This document shows positions 50,610 through 57,763 of a DNA stretch of 64,000 nt, in pieces (the stretch's first letter is position 1; the number at the start of each line of letters is the position of its first letter). This DNA comes from Thermoplasmata archaeon. GTDB lineage: Archaea > Thermoplasmatota > Thermoplasmata > Lutacidiplasmatales > UBA184. The notes beneath the pieces were generated by a model. That model was not told the origin of the DNA. It did no database searches and was given only the letters and a program-made list of their open reading frames with translations. The DNA lies in the NCBI GenBank assembly GCA_021817605.1, contig JAKAUN010000002.1, positions 129,676-193,675 on the forward strand, written 5' to 3'. The translations under genes were made by a program, and so were the position numbers.

Positions 50610-51635
50610 CTACGGGTGGCCGGGTTCCCGGGGAGGCCGACGCGAGAACCTCCCGGCGAAACCGGAGGCCGTGGCGAGCACGATCCCGATCCCCAGCAGC
50701 ACCCCCGCACCGGCGAGGACGCCCCCCTGGACGATGGCGGTGCTCGGCGGGGGCGCCGGTTTCGGGACGGCAACACCTACGTAGAGGAAGCCGAACATCC
50801 CTGCCTGGAAGTGGCCGGCGATCGTGCAGGCGAACTCGTAGACCCCCGGCTTGGGCACCGTGAAGCTCCCCGAAACGGTCGCCCCTGGCGAGGCGTTCAC
50901 CGAGAGGTTGACGAGCGGCACGATCCCCGCGACCGTAGCGAGCGTCTGGTTCGCCGCCGCGGAGAGAGTGAAGGTGTGCGGAAAGTTCCCCAGGTTGGTG
51001 ACGACGATCTTGAGGTTGGTCGCGCCACCGGACGCGGGCGGGGTGGCGGAGAGGAGGGAGGGCACGAAGGAAAGGCTGTTGGTCGTGTTCACCGAGAGGC
51101 TCTGCACCGGACCGGCGGCGGTGATGTTCAGGAACCCGAACATCCCCGCCTGGAACTGGTAGGGGACCACGGAGACGAACTCGAAGGAGAGCGCGGTGGT
51201 CGAGACCGGGTAGCTGAGGTTCTCCCAGACGCTCGTGCCGGGCGCCACGCTCACGTTGACCTGCGAGCCAAACTTCTGGAAGTACTGGTAGAGCTCCAAG
51301 GGGGTCCACGACCGCTTGAGCGGGGTGCCCGATTGGTTCGTGTTCTCCAGGGTGAAGGTGTGCGCGAGGCTCCCCACGTTGGTGAGGTGGAGATTGACGG
51401 TGGAGTTGGACGGGACGACGAGGGAGGACGGAGCGAAGGACGGGGCGTCGGTGAGGTTCATCGCAACGGTCTTGCTCGACGCCCCCGGGTGGGCGTAGCC
51501 GACCCGCGGGGCGAGGGGGATCGCGTGGGCGGCCGCTATCGCCGGGGCGATTGCCAGGAGCACCAGCCCCGCCACGAGCACCGCGACAGCACGGCGTCCG
51601 GGTCGTGACGGAGCGACGAACGGCACGTCGGTCAC
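50610..51635 (-). CDS. Tandem cupredoxin protein, one domain lacking copper ligands
   Basis: 341 residues from the GTG at 51635; the shared promoter element upstream rules out the earlier ATG at 51725. Signal segment RRAVAVLVAGLVLLAIAPAIA, two homologous cupredoxin domains and a C-terminal anchor (GGVLAGAGVLLGIGIVLATA). Domain 2 has all type 1 ligands (His of FPHTFTLS; Cys, His, Met of FACTIAGHFQAGM). Domain 1 keeps the first His (LAHTFTLE) and the Met, but the aligned stretch reads FVSVVPYQFQAGM, so Cys became Ser and His became Gln. Confidence 0.85.
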   Translation of the reverse strand: MTDVPFVAPSRPGRRAVAVLVAGLVLLAIAPAIAAAHAIPLAPRVGYAHPGASSKTVAMNLTDAPSFAPSSLVVPSNSTVNLHLTNVGSLAHTFTLENTNQSGTPLKRSWTPLELYQYFQKFGSQVNVSVAPGTSVWENLSYPVSTTALSFEFVSVVPYQFQAGMFGFLNITAAGPVQSLSVNTTNSLSFVPSLLSATPPASGGATNLKIVVTNLGNFPHTFTLSAAANQTLATVAGIVPLVNLSVNASPGATVSGSFTVPKPGVYEFACTIAGHFQAGMFGFLYVGVAVPKPAPPPSTAIVQGGVLAGAGVLLGIGIVLATASGFAGRFSRRPPREPGHP

Positions 51636-51671
51636 GGCGTAACCCGAGGGTGTGACGACCTGGGTCGCGTT

Positions 51672-51687
51672 GATATGGTGTTTGTAC
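51672..51687 (-). promoter_or_regulatory. Promoter of the tandem cupredoxin gene, copy 2 of GTAC-N5-CCATATC
   Basis: Plus-strand GATATGG (51672-51678), five bases, GTAC (51684-51687). The spacer and flank are close to the tatA copy (GATATGG-YGTTY-GTACG in both). The box is 37 bases from the GTG at 51635, against 35 for tatA. Confidence 0.65.
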
Positions 51688-51717
51688 GAATTGCCACGAG
51701 CGCCCCTCCCCGGTCGG

Positions 51718-52647
51718 TCACCCACCCGAGGGCTCGGGAGAGGCGCGAGCCCGCGACTCGAGGCTCCCCGGCGCCTTGGCCCCCGACTCGGCGTAGCAGC
51801 TGCGGACGAGAAAGGCGACCTCGCCCGTCATCACGACCCCCATGACCGTCCCGAAGGCGATCCGTGGAACGGTGGAGCCGCCGCCCCCGGCCAGTCCGAG
51901 GCCGGCGAGGGTCATCGCGACGAACGCGAGCGAGATCCCGAGCAGGAACGGGGCCTCCTCCGGCGCCACGCGCCGTCTAAGAAGCAGCCGCAGAAGCAGG
52001 GCGACGACGAGCGCCATCACCCCGGCGAAGAGAAGGCCGCCGGCAAGGGGGAAGGCGCCGACCCACGGCGCGACGAACGCCGAGGCGAGGAGACCGAGGG
52101 CGACCGTGCGCTCGGCCGGGCGCAGGCGCGCCCAGAGCAGCAGCCCGGCCATGACGGCCGACATCGACCAGAAGTACCAGACCGAGGAGAGGCCGAGAGC
52201 GAGCCTCCCGAGCAAGGAGCTCGTCCCTCCCGGGTCGGCGACCGCGAAGAGCACTCCCATGAACACCTCCGAGCCCGTGGCGGCGGCCCCGAGCGCGACG
52301 GGCCAGAGCCAGCCGTCCTCGGCGACCCGGCGGTCGTGGTAGACGACGAGCGCGATGAACCAGAGGCCGATCGGCACGGTCATCATGAAGTTGAACGCCG
52401 TGAGCACCCACGTCCACGCCGAGTAGGCGGCCGGGTTGACGAAGGCGAAGACGAGGGCCAGCAGCAGCACGCTCCCCCCGGCGACCACGGCGAAGGCGAG
52501 GAGCATCTGGGTGAGCAGCGGAGCCCTGCGCTCGCCCGAGAGGACGAGGCCGAGGACGACGATCGTGATCGCGACCATCGCCGCGGCCACGCCGGCGAAC
52601 GGGGCGAGCGCCGCGTCGGAGGAGAAACCGGGGATCGGGACGAGCAT
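51718..52647 (-). CDS. Unknown multi-helix membrane protein of the respiratory locus
   Basis: About 309 residues from ATG 52647; starts at 52665 or 52749 are possible but would lie on or upstream of the predicted transcription start. Eight or nine hydrophobic helices, the first ALAPFAGVAAAMVAITIVVLGLVL. Possible functional residues lie in FNFMMTVPIGLWFIALVVYHDRR, GSEVFMGVLFAVAD and SSVWYFWSMSAVMAG. No known family recognised. It shares the GTAC-N5-CCATATC promoter with the tat/cox operon and tandem cupredoxin, so a role in respiration or copper/heme delivery is likely. Confidence 0.68.
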   Translation of the reverse strand: MLVPIPGFSSDAALAPFAGVAAAMVAITIVVLGLVLSGERRAPLLTQMLLAFAVVAGGSVLLLALVFAFVNPAAYSAWTWVLTAFNFMMTVPIGLWFIALVVYHDRRVAEDGWLWPVALGAAATGSEVFMGVLFAVADPGGTSSLLGRLALGLSSVWYFWSMSAVMAGLLLWARLRPAERTVALGLLASAFVAPWVGAFPLAGGLLFAGVMALVVALLLRLLLRRRVAPEEAPFLLGISLAFVAMTLAGLGLAGGGGSTVPRIAFGTVMGVVMTGEVAFLVRSCYAESGAKAPGSLESRARASPEPSGG

Positions 52648-52675
52648 CGGACCGGCCGAGGACATCAGAGCGTTT

Positions 52676-52691
52676 GATATGGGAACCGTAC
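52676..52691 (-). promoter_or_regulatory. Promoter of the unknown membrane protein gene, copy 3 of GTAC-N5-CCATATC
   Basis: Plus-strand GATATGG (52676-52682), five bases, GTAC (52688-52691). The box is 29 bases from the ATG at 52647, giving a short leader. Confidence 0.6.
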
Positions 52692-52708
52692 CGACCCCCC
52701 GAGGTCGG

Positions 52709-53548
52709 TCACTCCTCGGGCTCGGCGGGCTCGACCTCGTGCTCGACACGACGCAGCAGCTGCGTCGTCACCTCGACCAGCGGGTGGTGGGAGGAGCGGT
52801 CGATCTCGATGTCGGCCACGCTGCCCAGGTGGTGCTCGGCGGCGGTGCGCTCGAAGCCGGTCTCCTGGCGCGCGAACTCCTCGGGGAGGTCGCACTCGAG
52901 GACGAAGGCCTGCAGCTGCGTGAGCCCCATCTCCCGGGCCGCCAGGGCGCGGTGGTGGCCGTCCACGAGCAGCCAGGTCGGCCCCTTGCGGACGACCAGC
53001 ACGGGCTCGGCGAAGCCCCGCTCGAGCTCGTAGCGCCGCCCCTCGAGCTCGTCCTCGTAGACCTTCCACTGCGTCGGGGTGAGCTGCTCGATCGGGACGA
53101 GCCCACGGTGGAACGAGAAGCTGAGCGCGTAGCGCTCGGAGAGCAGGCGCTTGAGCGTGTCCGCCTTCGCCGGGGAAGCGCGCTCGAAGTGCGAGCGGAC
53201 CACATCGAGGTTCGAGAGCACGCCGCAGAGCCTTCCGCGCTCGTCAATGATGGGCAGGTCCCTCAGCCCGAAGCGGAACATGATCCGCGCCGCATCATCG
53301 AGCGCGGTATCCGGGTAGGCCGTGTAGGTCCCCGGGCGGATGATCTGGGAGAGGGGCATGCTCCGCTCCGTCGAGTGCCTCAGGAGCTCCTTGGAGCTCA
53401 CGAACCCCACGAGCTTGCCCGCCGGGTCGGTCACGGGGAGCCCGTGGTGGCGGCTCGTGGTGAGCTTCTGGATTGCCTCGCCGACCGTCGTCGTCGCCCG
53501 GAGGTGCTCGACCTCGAGCACCATGTAGTCCCGGACGCGGACCGTCAT
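52709..53548 (-). CDS. CBS-pair protein with ParB/sulfiredoxin-fold domain
   Basis: 279 residues. Two CBS motifs (RVRDYMVLEVEHLRATTTVGEAIQKL; PDTALDDAARIMFRFGLRDLPIID) form an adenosyl-nucleotide sensor. The C-terminal ParB-like domain has VRKGPTWLLVDGHHRALAAREMG. Proteins of this fold include ParB CTPases, nucleases and the archaeal ADP-dependent free-serine kinase SerK, so a kinase role regulated by adenine nucleotides is possible. Its ATG overlaps the gmhA stop (ATGA), which links it to heptose metabolism. Confidence 0.82.
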   Translation of the reverse strand: MTVRVRDYMVLEVEHLRATTTVGEAIQKLTTSRHHGLPVTDPAGKLVGFVSSKELLRHSTERSMPLSQIIRPGTYTAYPDTALDDAARIMFRFGLRDLPIIDERGRLCGVLSNLDVVRSHFERASPAKADTLKRLLSERYALSFSFHRGLVPIEQLTPTQWKVYEDELEGRRYELERGFAEPVLVVRKGPTWLLVDGHHRALAAREMGLTQLQAFVLECDLPEEFARQETGFERTAAEHHLGSVADIEIDRSSHHPLVEVTTQLLRRVEHEVEPAEPEE

Positions 53549-54138
53549 CGGTCGATCGACGGCTGCTCGTCCCGGAGGTAGGCGGTGAGGAAGTGGCAGA
53601 CGAACAGGTGGACGTCCTCGATGTGCTGCATGTTGTTCGAGGGGACGACCAGAGGCACGTCGACCAGCTCCTTGAGCTTCCCGCCGCCCATGCCGGTGAG
53701 GCCGACCGTCGCGAGGCCCAGCGCGCGGGCCGTCCTCATCGCCTCGAGGACGTTGGGGGAGTTGCCGCTCCCCGAGATCCCGACGGCGAGGTCGCCCGCC
53801 ACGGCGAGGCCCTTCAGCTGCTCGGAGAAGACGCGGGAGTACTCGGTGTCGTTCGCCCAGGCCGTGAGGCTTTCCACGTTGTCGACCAGCGCGACGCAGC
53901 GGAACCTCTTGCCGTCCCCACGAACGGTCGCCTTGCCGACATCGACCACGAAGTGCGAGGCCGTGGAAGCGCTGCCGCCGTTGCCGAAGAAGAAGATCGT
54001 CCGTCCGTCGGCGCGGGCCCGGAGGAGGAGCGGGACGAACCGACGCATCGCCTCGAGGAGGTAGGTCTCCTCGAGCGAGGCCTTGCTCTCCGCGACGAAC
54101 CGGCGGAGGTACGGTTCCAGACCCTCGAGAGCCGTCAT
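53545..54138 (-). CDS. gmhA: Sedoheptulose 7-phosphate isomerase (GmhA-like SIS protein)
   Basis: 197 residues from the ATG at 54138. SIS motifs are TIFFFGNGGSASTASHFVVDVG and VGISGSGNSPNVLEAMRTARALG, then TVGLTGMGGG and the C-terminal helix EDVHLFVCHFLTAYL. It would make D-glycero-D-manno-heptose 7-phosphate from sedoheptulose 7-phosphate. It overlaps hddA upstream by 4 bases and the CBS/ParB gene downstream by 4 bases. Confidence 0.88.
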   Translation of the reverse strand: MTALEGLEPYLRRFVAESKASLEETYLLEAMRRFVPLLLRARADGRTIFFFGNGGSASTASHFVVDVGKATVRGDGKRFRCVALVDNVESLTAWANDTEYSRVFSEQLKGLAVAGDLAVGISGSGNSPNVLEAMRTARALGLATVGLTGMGGGKLKELVDVPLVVPSNNMQHIEDVHLFVCHFLTAYLRDEQPSIDR

Positions 54139-55112
54139 CGTCCGACGAACAGGATGCGCGAGCCCTCGGGGGTGATCCGCACCGGGAGCCGCTCCATCGG
54201 CGACAAGGCCTGCGCTATTTGACGGCTGCGTTCGGGAGGATGGAGGAGGAAGAGAAAGCCGCCCCCGCCGGCCCCGGTGATCTTCCCGCCCCACGCACCG
54301 GCAGCCTTCGCGGCGGCGTACCACGTATCGATCGGTCCGCTCGAGATCCCCTCCGAGAGGCCCTTCTTGAGCGCCCAGCCCTCGTCCAAAAGGGCTCCGA
54401 GGCGGGAGAAGTCCCTCGCGAGGACCGCCGAGCGGGCATCGGCGGCGAGCGAGCGCATCCGAAAGAGCGCGTCGCGGTTGAGCTCGGTGCGGGCGCTCTG
54501 CTGCTGGAGGAGGCCGTTGGCCGAGCGCGTGAGGCCCGTGTAGTAGAGCGAGAGATGCTCGCTCAGCGCTTCGCGGTCCTGCGTCGCGAGGGGGATGGGC
54601 GAGACGCGGACCGTCTCGTCGGCGCGGAACTCGAAGTAGTCGACCCCTCCGAAGGCGGCGATGTACTGGTCCTGCTTGCCCGCCGCGCCGCCGAGGATCT
54701 CGATCTCGATGCGACAGGCCTCCTGGGCGAGCTCGGCAGGGTCCTTGAGGATCCCGCGGTAGGCGTAGAGGGCGTTGAGCAGCCCGACGGTCGTCGTCGA
54801 CGACGAGCCGAGCCCTGTCCCCTCGGACGGGATGTCGGCGATCGTGTGAATCTCGACCGAGTCGTGGATCCCCACGAGACGCATCGCCTCGCGGAAGAGC
54901 GGATGCTGGAGATCGTCCAGGCGGTCGACGTTCTCCGTGCGGGAGTAGGCGACCCGGATCGATCGGTCGAACTTCTTGTTCACGAGCACGTGGACGTAGC
55001 GGTCGATCGCCGCGCTCGTGACCGCGCCTCCGTCGTAGGCGCGGTAGAACGACGCGAGGTCTGTCCCTCCCCCGGCGAAGCTGATGCGGAGGGGGGTGCG
55101 GGTGATGATCAC
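54135..55112 (-). CDS. hddA: D-glycero-D-manno-heptose 7-phosphate kinase (HddA-like GHMP kinase)
   Basis: 325 residues. GHMP motifs: RTPLRISFAGGGTDLASFYR at the N-terminus (typical of HddA/fucokinase type), SEGTGLGSSSTTTVGLLNAL (motif 2, ATP loop) and WGGKITGAGGGGFLFLL (motif 3). Next to gmhA it should phosphorylate heptose 7-phosphate to the 1,7-bisphosphate for GDP-heptose. The later enzymes (GmhB, HddC) are not in the window. TATTA at 55136-55140 is about 25 bases upstream of the ATG. Confidence 0.88.
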   Translation of the reverse strand: MIITRTPLRISFAGGGTDLASFYRAYDGGAVTSAAIDRYVHVLVNKKFDRSIRVAYSRTENVDRLDDLQHPLFREAMRLVGIHDSVEIHTIADIPSEGTGLGSSSTTTVGLLNALYAYRGILKDPAELAQEACRIEIEILGGAAGKQDQYIAAFGGVDYFEFRADETVRVSPIPLATQDREALSEHLSLYYTGLTRSANGLLQQQSARTELNRDALFRMRSLAADARSAVLARDFSRLGALLDEGWALKKGLSEGISSGPIDTWYAAAKAAGAWGGKITGAGGGGFLFLLHPPERSRQIAQALSPMERLPVRITPEGSRILFVGR

Positions 55113-55208
55113 CGACGGGGGTTGCGGGCCCGCGGTATTAGGGCTTCGGGGAGAAAAGGCCGCCGGTGGGGCACGCGTCCGAAACCCCGCCCAACGCCGG
55201 CGAGCTCC

Positions 55209-57260
55209 TCAGAGGCGCGCGGGGGCACCCTCGCCGTCGCTTGGCTCTCCCGCCCCGTCCGCCCGAGCCCCAGGGGAGGGGCTCGCGGACGCCGACCAGC
55301 GGGCCCGTCGTCCGTAGAACGACCGGGCGAGCCGGGGGAGGTCCTCGAGCGGGGCGAGCCCCGGGAGCGCCGAGGCGAACTTGGGAGCGCGACGGTCGAG
55401 GAGGATGGCGATCCCCCGGTCGTTCTCGGAGCGGATCATCCTCCCGACAGCCTGACGGATCACCCGCTGGGCGGGCGCCTCGATGGTGTACTCGAAGCCG
55501 CGACCGGTGGTCTTGTCGAGGAACTCGCGGAGGGCGAGGCGCTTGGCCGTCGGGCGAGGATACGGGATGCCGACCAGGACGACGGCCTCGAGCTCCTCGT
55601 CCGGGTAGTCGATCCCCTCGGAGAGCCGGCCGCCGGCGACGCCGAGGAGGACCGTCCCCTTGGGGTCGCTCTTCCACCCCTCCACGGACCTCCAGAGGTC
55701 GGCGATAGGGACCTTGGCATACTCGATGAACGCGTTCGGCGGCAGCTGGGCCTGAAGCCCCGCTCCCAGGACCTTCTGCATGAGCTCGAAGCTCGGGAAG
55801 AACACCGCCGTCTTCACCGGCAGCGCCTCGAGCACCCGGGCGATCCTGTCGGCGAGGCGCGCGATCGCGTGCGGGTCGGAACGGAGCGCCTCGAACTGGG
55901 TGGTCACCGAGGCGTCGTAGAGGTAGCGGGTGTGCTCCGGGGGGAAGTAGGAGGGCACGTCCAGCAGGCGAGCCGCGCTCCCGAAGCCGAGGGCGTCGCG
56001 GTACTCCTCGAGGGGAGCAAGCGTCCCCGAGAGGTGGACGGAAAGATGGCTCTCGAGGACCGGCTGCGCGGGGACGGCGGCGTCCAGCGCGTAGGCCTCG
56101 ATCGCCGCCCGCGGGGCGCGGGTGGCGACCTTGGCATACTGGGGAGGCTCGAGCTTCGGCCAGGACAACAGGGTGAGCGCGACGGTGTGGGTCCAGGAGC
56201 GGGGGAGGTGGCGCTCCTTGCGGCGCTCCTCCTTGAGGTTCTCGCCCCAGGTCGCGAGGCTTCCGAGCCAGGTGTCGAGCCGGTGCGTCGTCCCGCCGAC
56301 CGCGGCCAGGAGCGTCTCCTCGAACAGGTTGGGTGGCAGGACCGCGTCCTCCTCGCGGACGAGAGCGTGGACGAGCTCCTCGATGGAGGCGGCGACGACG
56401 TCGAAGAAGCGGGTCGCGCTCGGCCCCTCGGAGAGCTGGAAGTCGCCACGCTCCTGGACCTCCTCGCGCGCCCGTCGCACCGAATCGAGGGGGAGGGAGA
56501 CGGTCGTGAGGTCGCGCAGGTAGCTCGGCAGGTTGTGCGCCTCGTCGACGACCAGGTCGACCTCGTCGGGACGGACCCGCAGCCAGTCGAAGAGCGCCCG
56601 CCGGATGAACGGGTGGAAGAAGAAGGCGTACGGCGCGGTGACGACCCGGGCGTGCGGGGCGAGCCGCTTGGTGAGCTCGTAGGCGCAGAGGTTCTCTTCC
56701 CGGCAGAAGGCATCCAACTCGTGGGGGAACGGCGGCTTGGCACGGAACCTTTCGGCGAGGCCGTCGAGGTCGGAGGAGAGCACGCGCGCGTAGTACGGGC
56801 AGCCGTCCAGGTCGACCAGGTCGATCTCCCCACCCTCGGGCAACGAGGGCGGAGGCGTTAGGGTCGCCTCGCCCGTGAGGGAACGCTCGGTCGCCCGCTT
56901 GCGGTCGGCGCAGAGCTTGCCGTGCTCCTCGGCGGTCGCCCCCTTGATCTCCGCCACGTTCTCGAGCAGGAAGCAGCGCCGGGCCCGCCCCTGCAGGCCG
57001 ATCGCGAGTGCCGGGCGGTCGAGCCGGTGGCCGATGATCGAGGTCTCGCGGAGGACCTGGACCTCCTGCGCGTGCGTCCGGACGAGGTAGAGGATCTTGT
57101 GGTTCGCGGCCTCGGCATGCTCGAGGAGAGGGGCGAGGGTCGCGACCGTCTTGCCGCTGCCGGTCGGGGCGTTGACGAGGAGCGTTCCGCCGCGACGGGC
57201 GAGCCCTCCGACCTCGCGAAGGATCGCCTCCTGACCCGGGCGGACCCGGTACGGGAACAG
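55209..57260 (-). CDS. xpd: XPD/Rad3-family DNA helicase
   Basis: Superfamily 2 Fe-S helicase of nucleotide excision repair. Walker A is LVNAPTGSGKTVATLAPL, DEAH box is VDLVVDEAHNLPSYLRD, and the C-terminal motifs include VLLGVAGGRLSEGIDYPDEE and QRVIRQAVGRMIRSENDRG. Cysteines spread between motifs Ia and II (RRCFLLE, KLCADRK, GCPYYAR, CREENLC) are the Fe-S ligands. No ATG, GTG or TTG lies in frame between the Walker A and position 57608; a CTG at 57260 (FPYRVRPGQEAI) or 57326 is the likely start. TTAAAAC near 57332-57338 is a TATA candidate. Confidence 0.88.
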   Translation of the reverse strand: MFPYRVRPGQEAILREVGGLARRGGTLLVNAPTGSGKTVATLAPLLEHAEAANHKILYLVRTHAQEVQVLRETSIIGHRLDRPALAIGLQGRARRCFLLENVAEIKGATAEEHGKLCADRKRATERSLTGEATLTPPPSLPEGGEIDLVDLDGCPYYARVLSSDLDGLAERFRAKPPFPHELDAFCREENLCAYELTKRLAPHARVVTAPYAFFFHPFIRRALFDWLRVRPDEVDLVVDEAHNLPSYLRDLTTVSLPLDSVRRAREEVQERGDFQLSEGPSATRFFDVVAASIEELVHALVREEDAVLPPNLFEETLLAAVGGTTHRLDTWLGSLATWGENLKEERRKERHLPRSWTHTVALTLLSWPKLEPPQYAKVATRAPRAAIEAYALDAAVPAQPVLESHLSVHLSGTLAPLEEYRDALGFGSAARLLDVPSYFPPEHTRYLYDASVTTQFEALRSDPHAIARLADRIARVLEALPVKTAVFFPSFELMQKVLGAGLQAQLPPNAFIEYAKVPIADLWRSVEGWKSDPKGTVLLGVAGGRLSEGIDYPDEELEAVVLVGIPYPRPTAKRLALREFLDKTTGRGFEYTIEAPAQRVIRQAVGRMIRSENDRGIAILLDRRAPKFASALPGLAPLEDLPRLARSFYGRRARWSASASPSPGARADGAGEPSDGEGAPARL

Positions 57261-57439
57261 CGTGGGGGGATGCGACGGGGCGGTTTCCGGCGGCGTGGGC
57301 TTGCTCCAGGCGCGGGAGCTTGACAGGGGGGTTTTAACCTGTCCCCGGAGTGGAAGGAGGAGGACGGCGAGAACTCGCCCCGCGGGGGCCTTCCGCGGCG
57401 CCCCGGACGAGGCGTCCCACGGTCGGGCCGTCCGTCGGC

Positions 57440-57751
57440 CTAGCCGTAGGCGTAGCGCACCCCGTAGGTCCCCCGGGGCATCGTCCAGGCGACCGAACCC
57501 TGGTCGCAGGCGATGTCGCAGGCCCCGCACTCCACGCAGTCCTCGTAGCGGAAGACCAGGCGGCCGTCGAGGCGCTCGTAGCACTTCGCCGGGCAGCCGA
57601 GGGTGCACCGCGAGTGGGGGCAGCGGGCGCAGATCTCCGGGCGGACGGTGATGTGCGCGTGCTCCTTGGAATCGGTGACGTAGCGGAGCGTGGCGAGGCG
57701 TCGCTTGATCTCGAGGAAGCCGCCCGCCTCGCCCGCCGGGACGGCCTCCAT
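57440..57751 (-). CDS. fixX: FixX-type ferredoxin
   Basis: 103 residues with an N-terminal RYVTDSKEHAHITV, then CARCPHSRCTLGCPAKCYERLDG and DCVECGACDIACDQG, the cysteine layout of FixX ferredoxins that pair with electron-transfer flavoprotein:quinone oxidoreductases (FixC/ETF-QO). No fixABC genes lie in the window, so its partner is encoded elsewhere. 12 bases downstream of mdh. Confidence 0.88.
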   Translation of the reverse strand: MEAVPAGEAGGFLEIKRRLATLRYVTDSKEHAHITVRPEICARCPHSRCTLGCPAKCYERLDGRLVFRYEDCVECGACDIACDQGSVAWTMPRGTYGVRYAYG

Positions 57752-57763
57752 CGCGGCGGCTCC

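Noticed and set aside
54219-56861. 880-codon plus-strand open frame
   Set aside because: Antisense to hddA and xpd; low-complexity Glu/Val/Gly/Arg content and no domain, whereas both minus-strand genes are clear.
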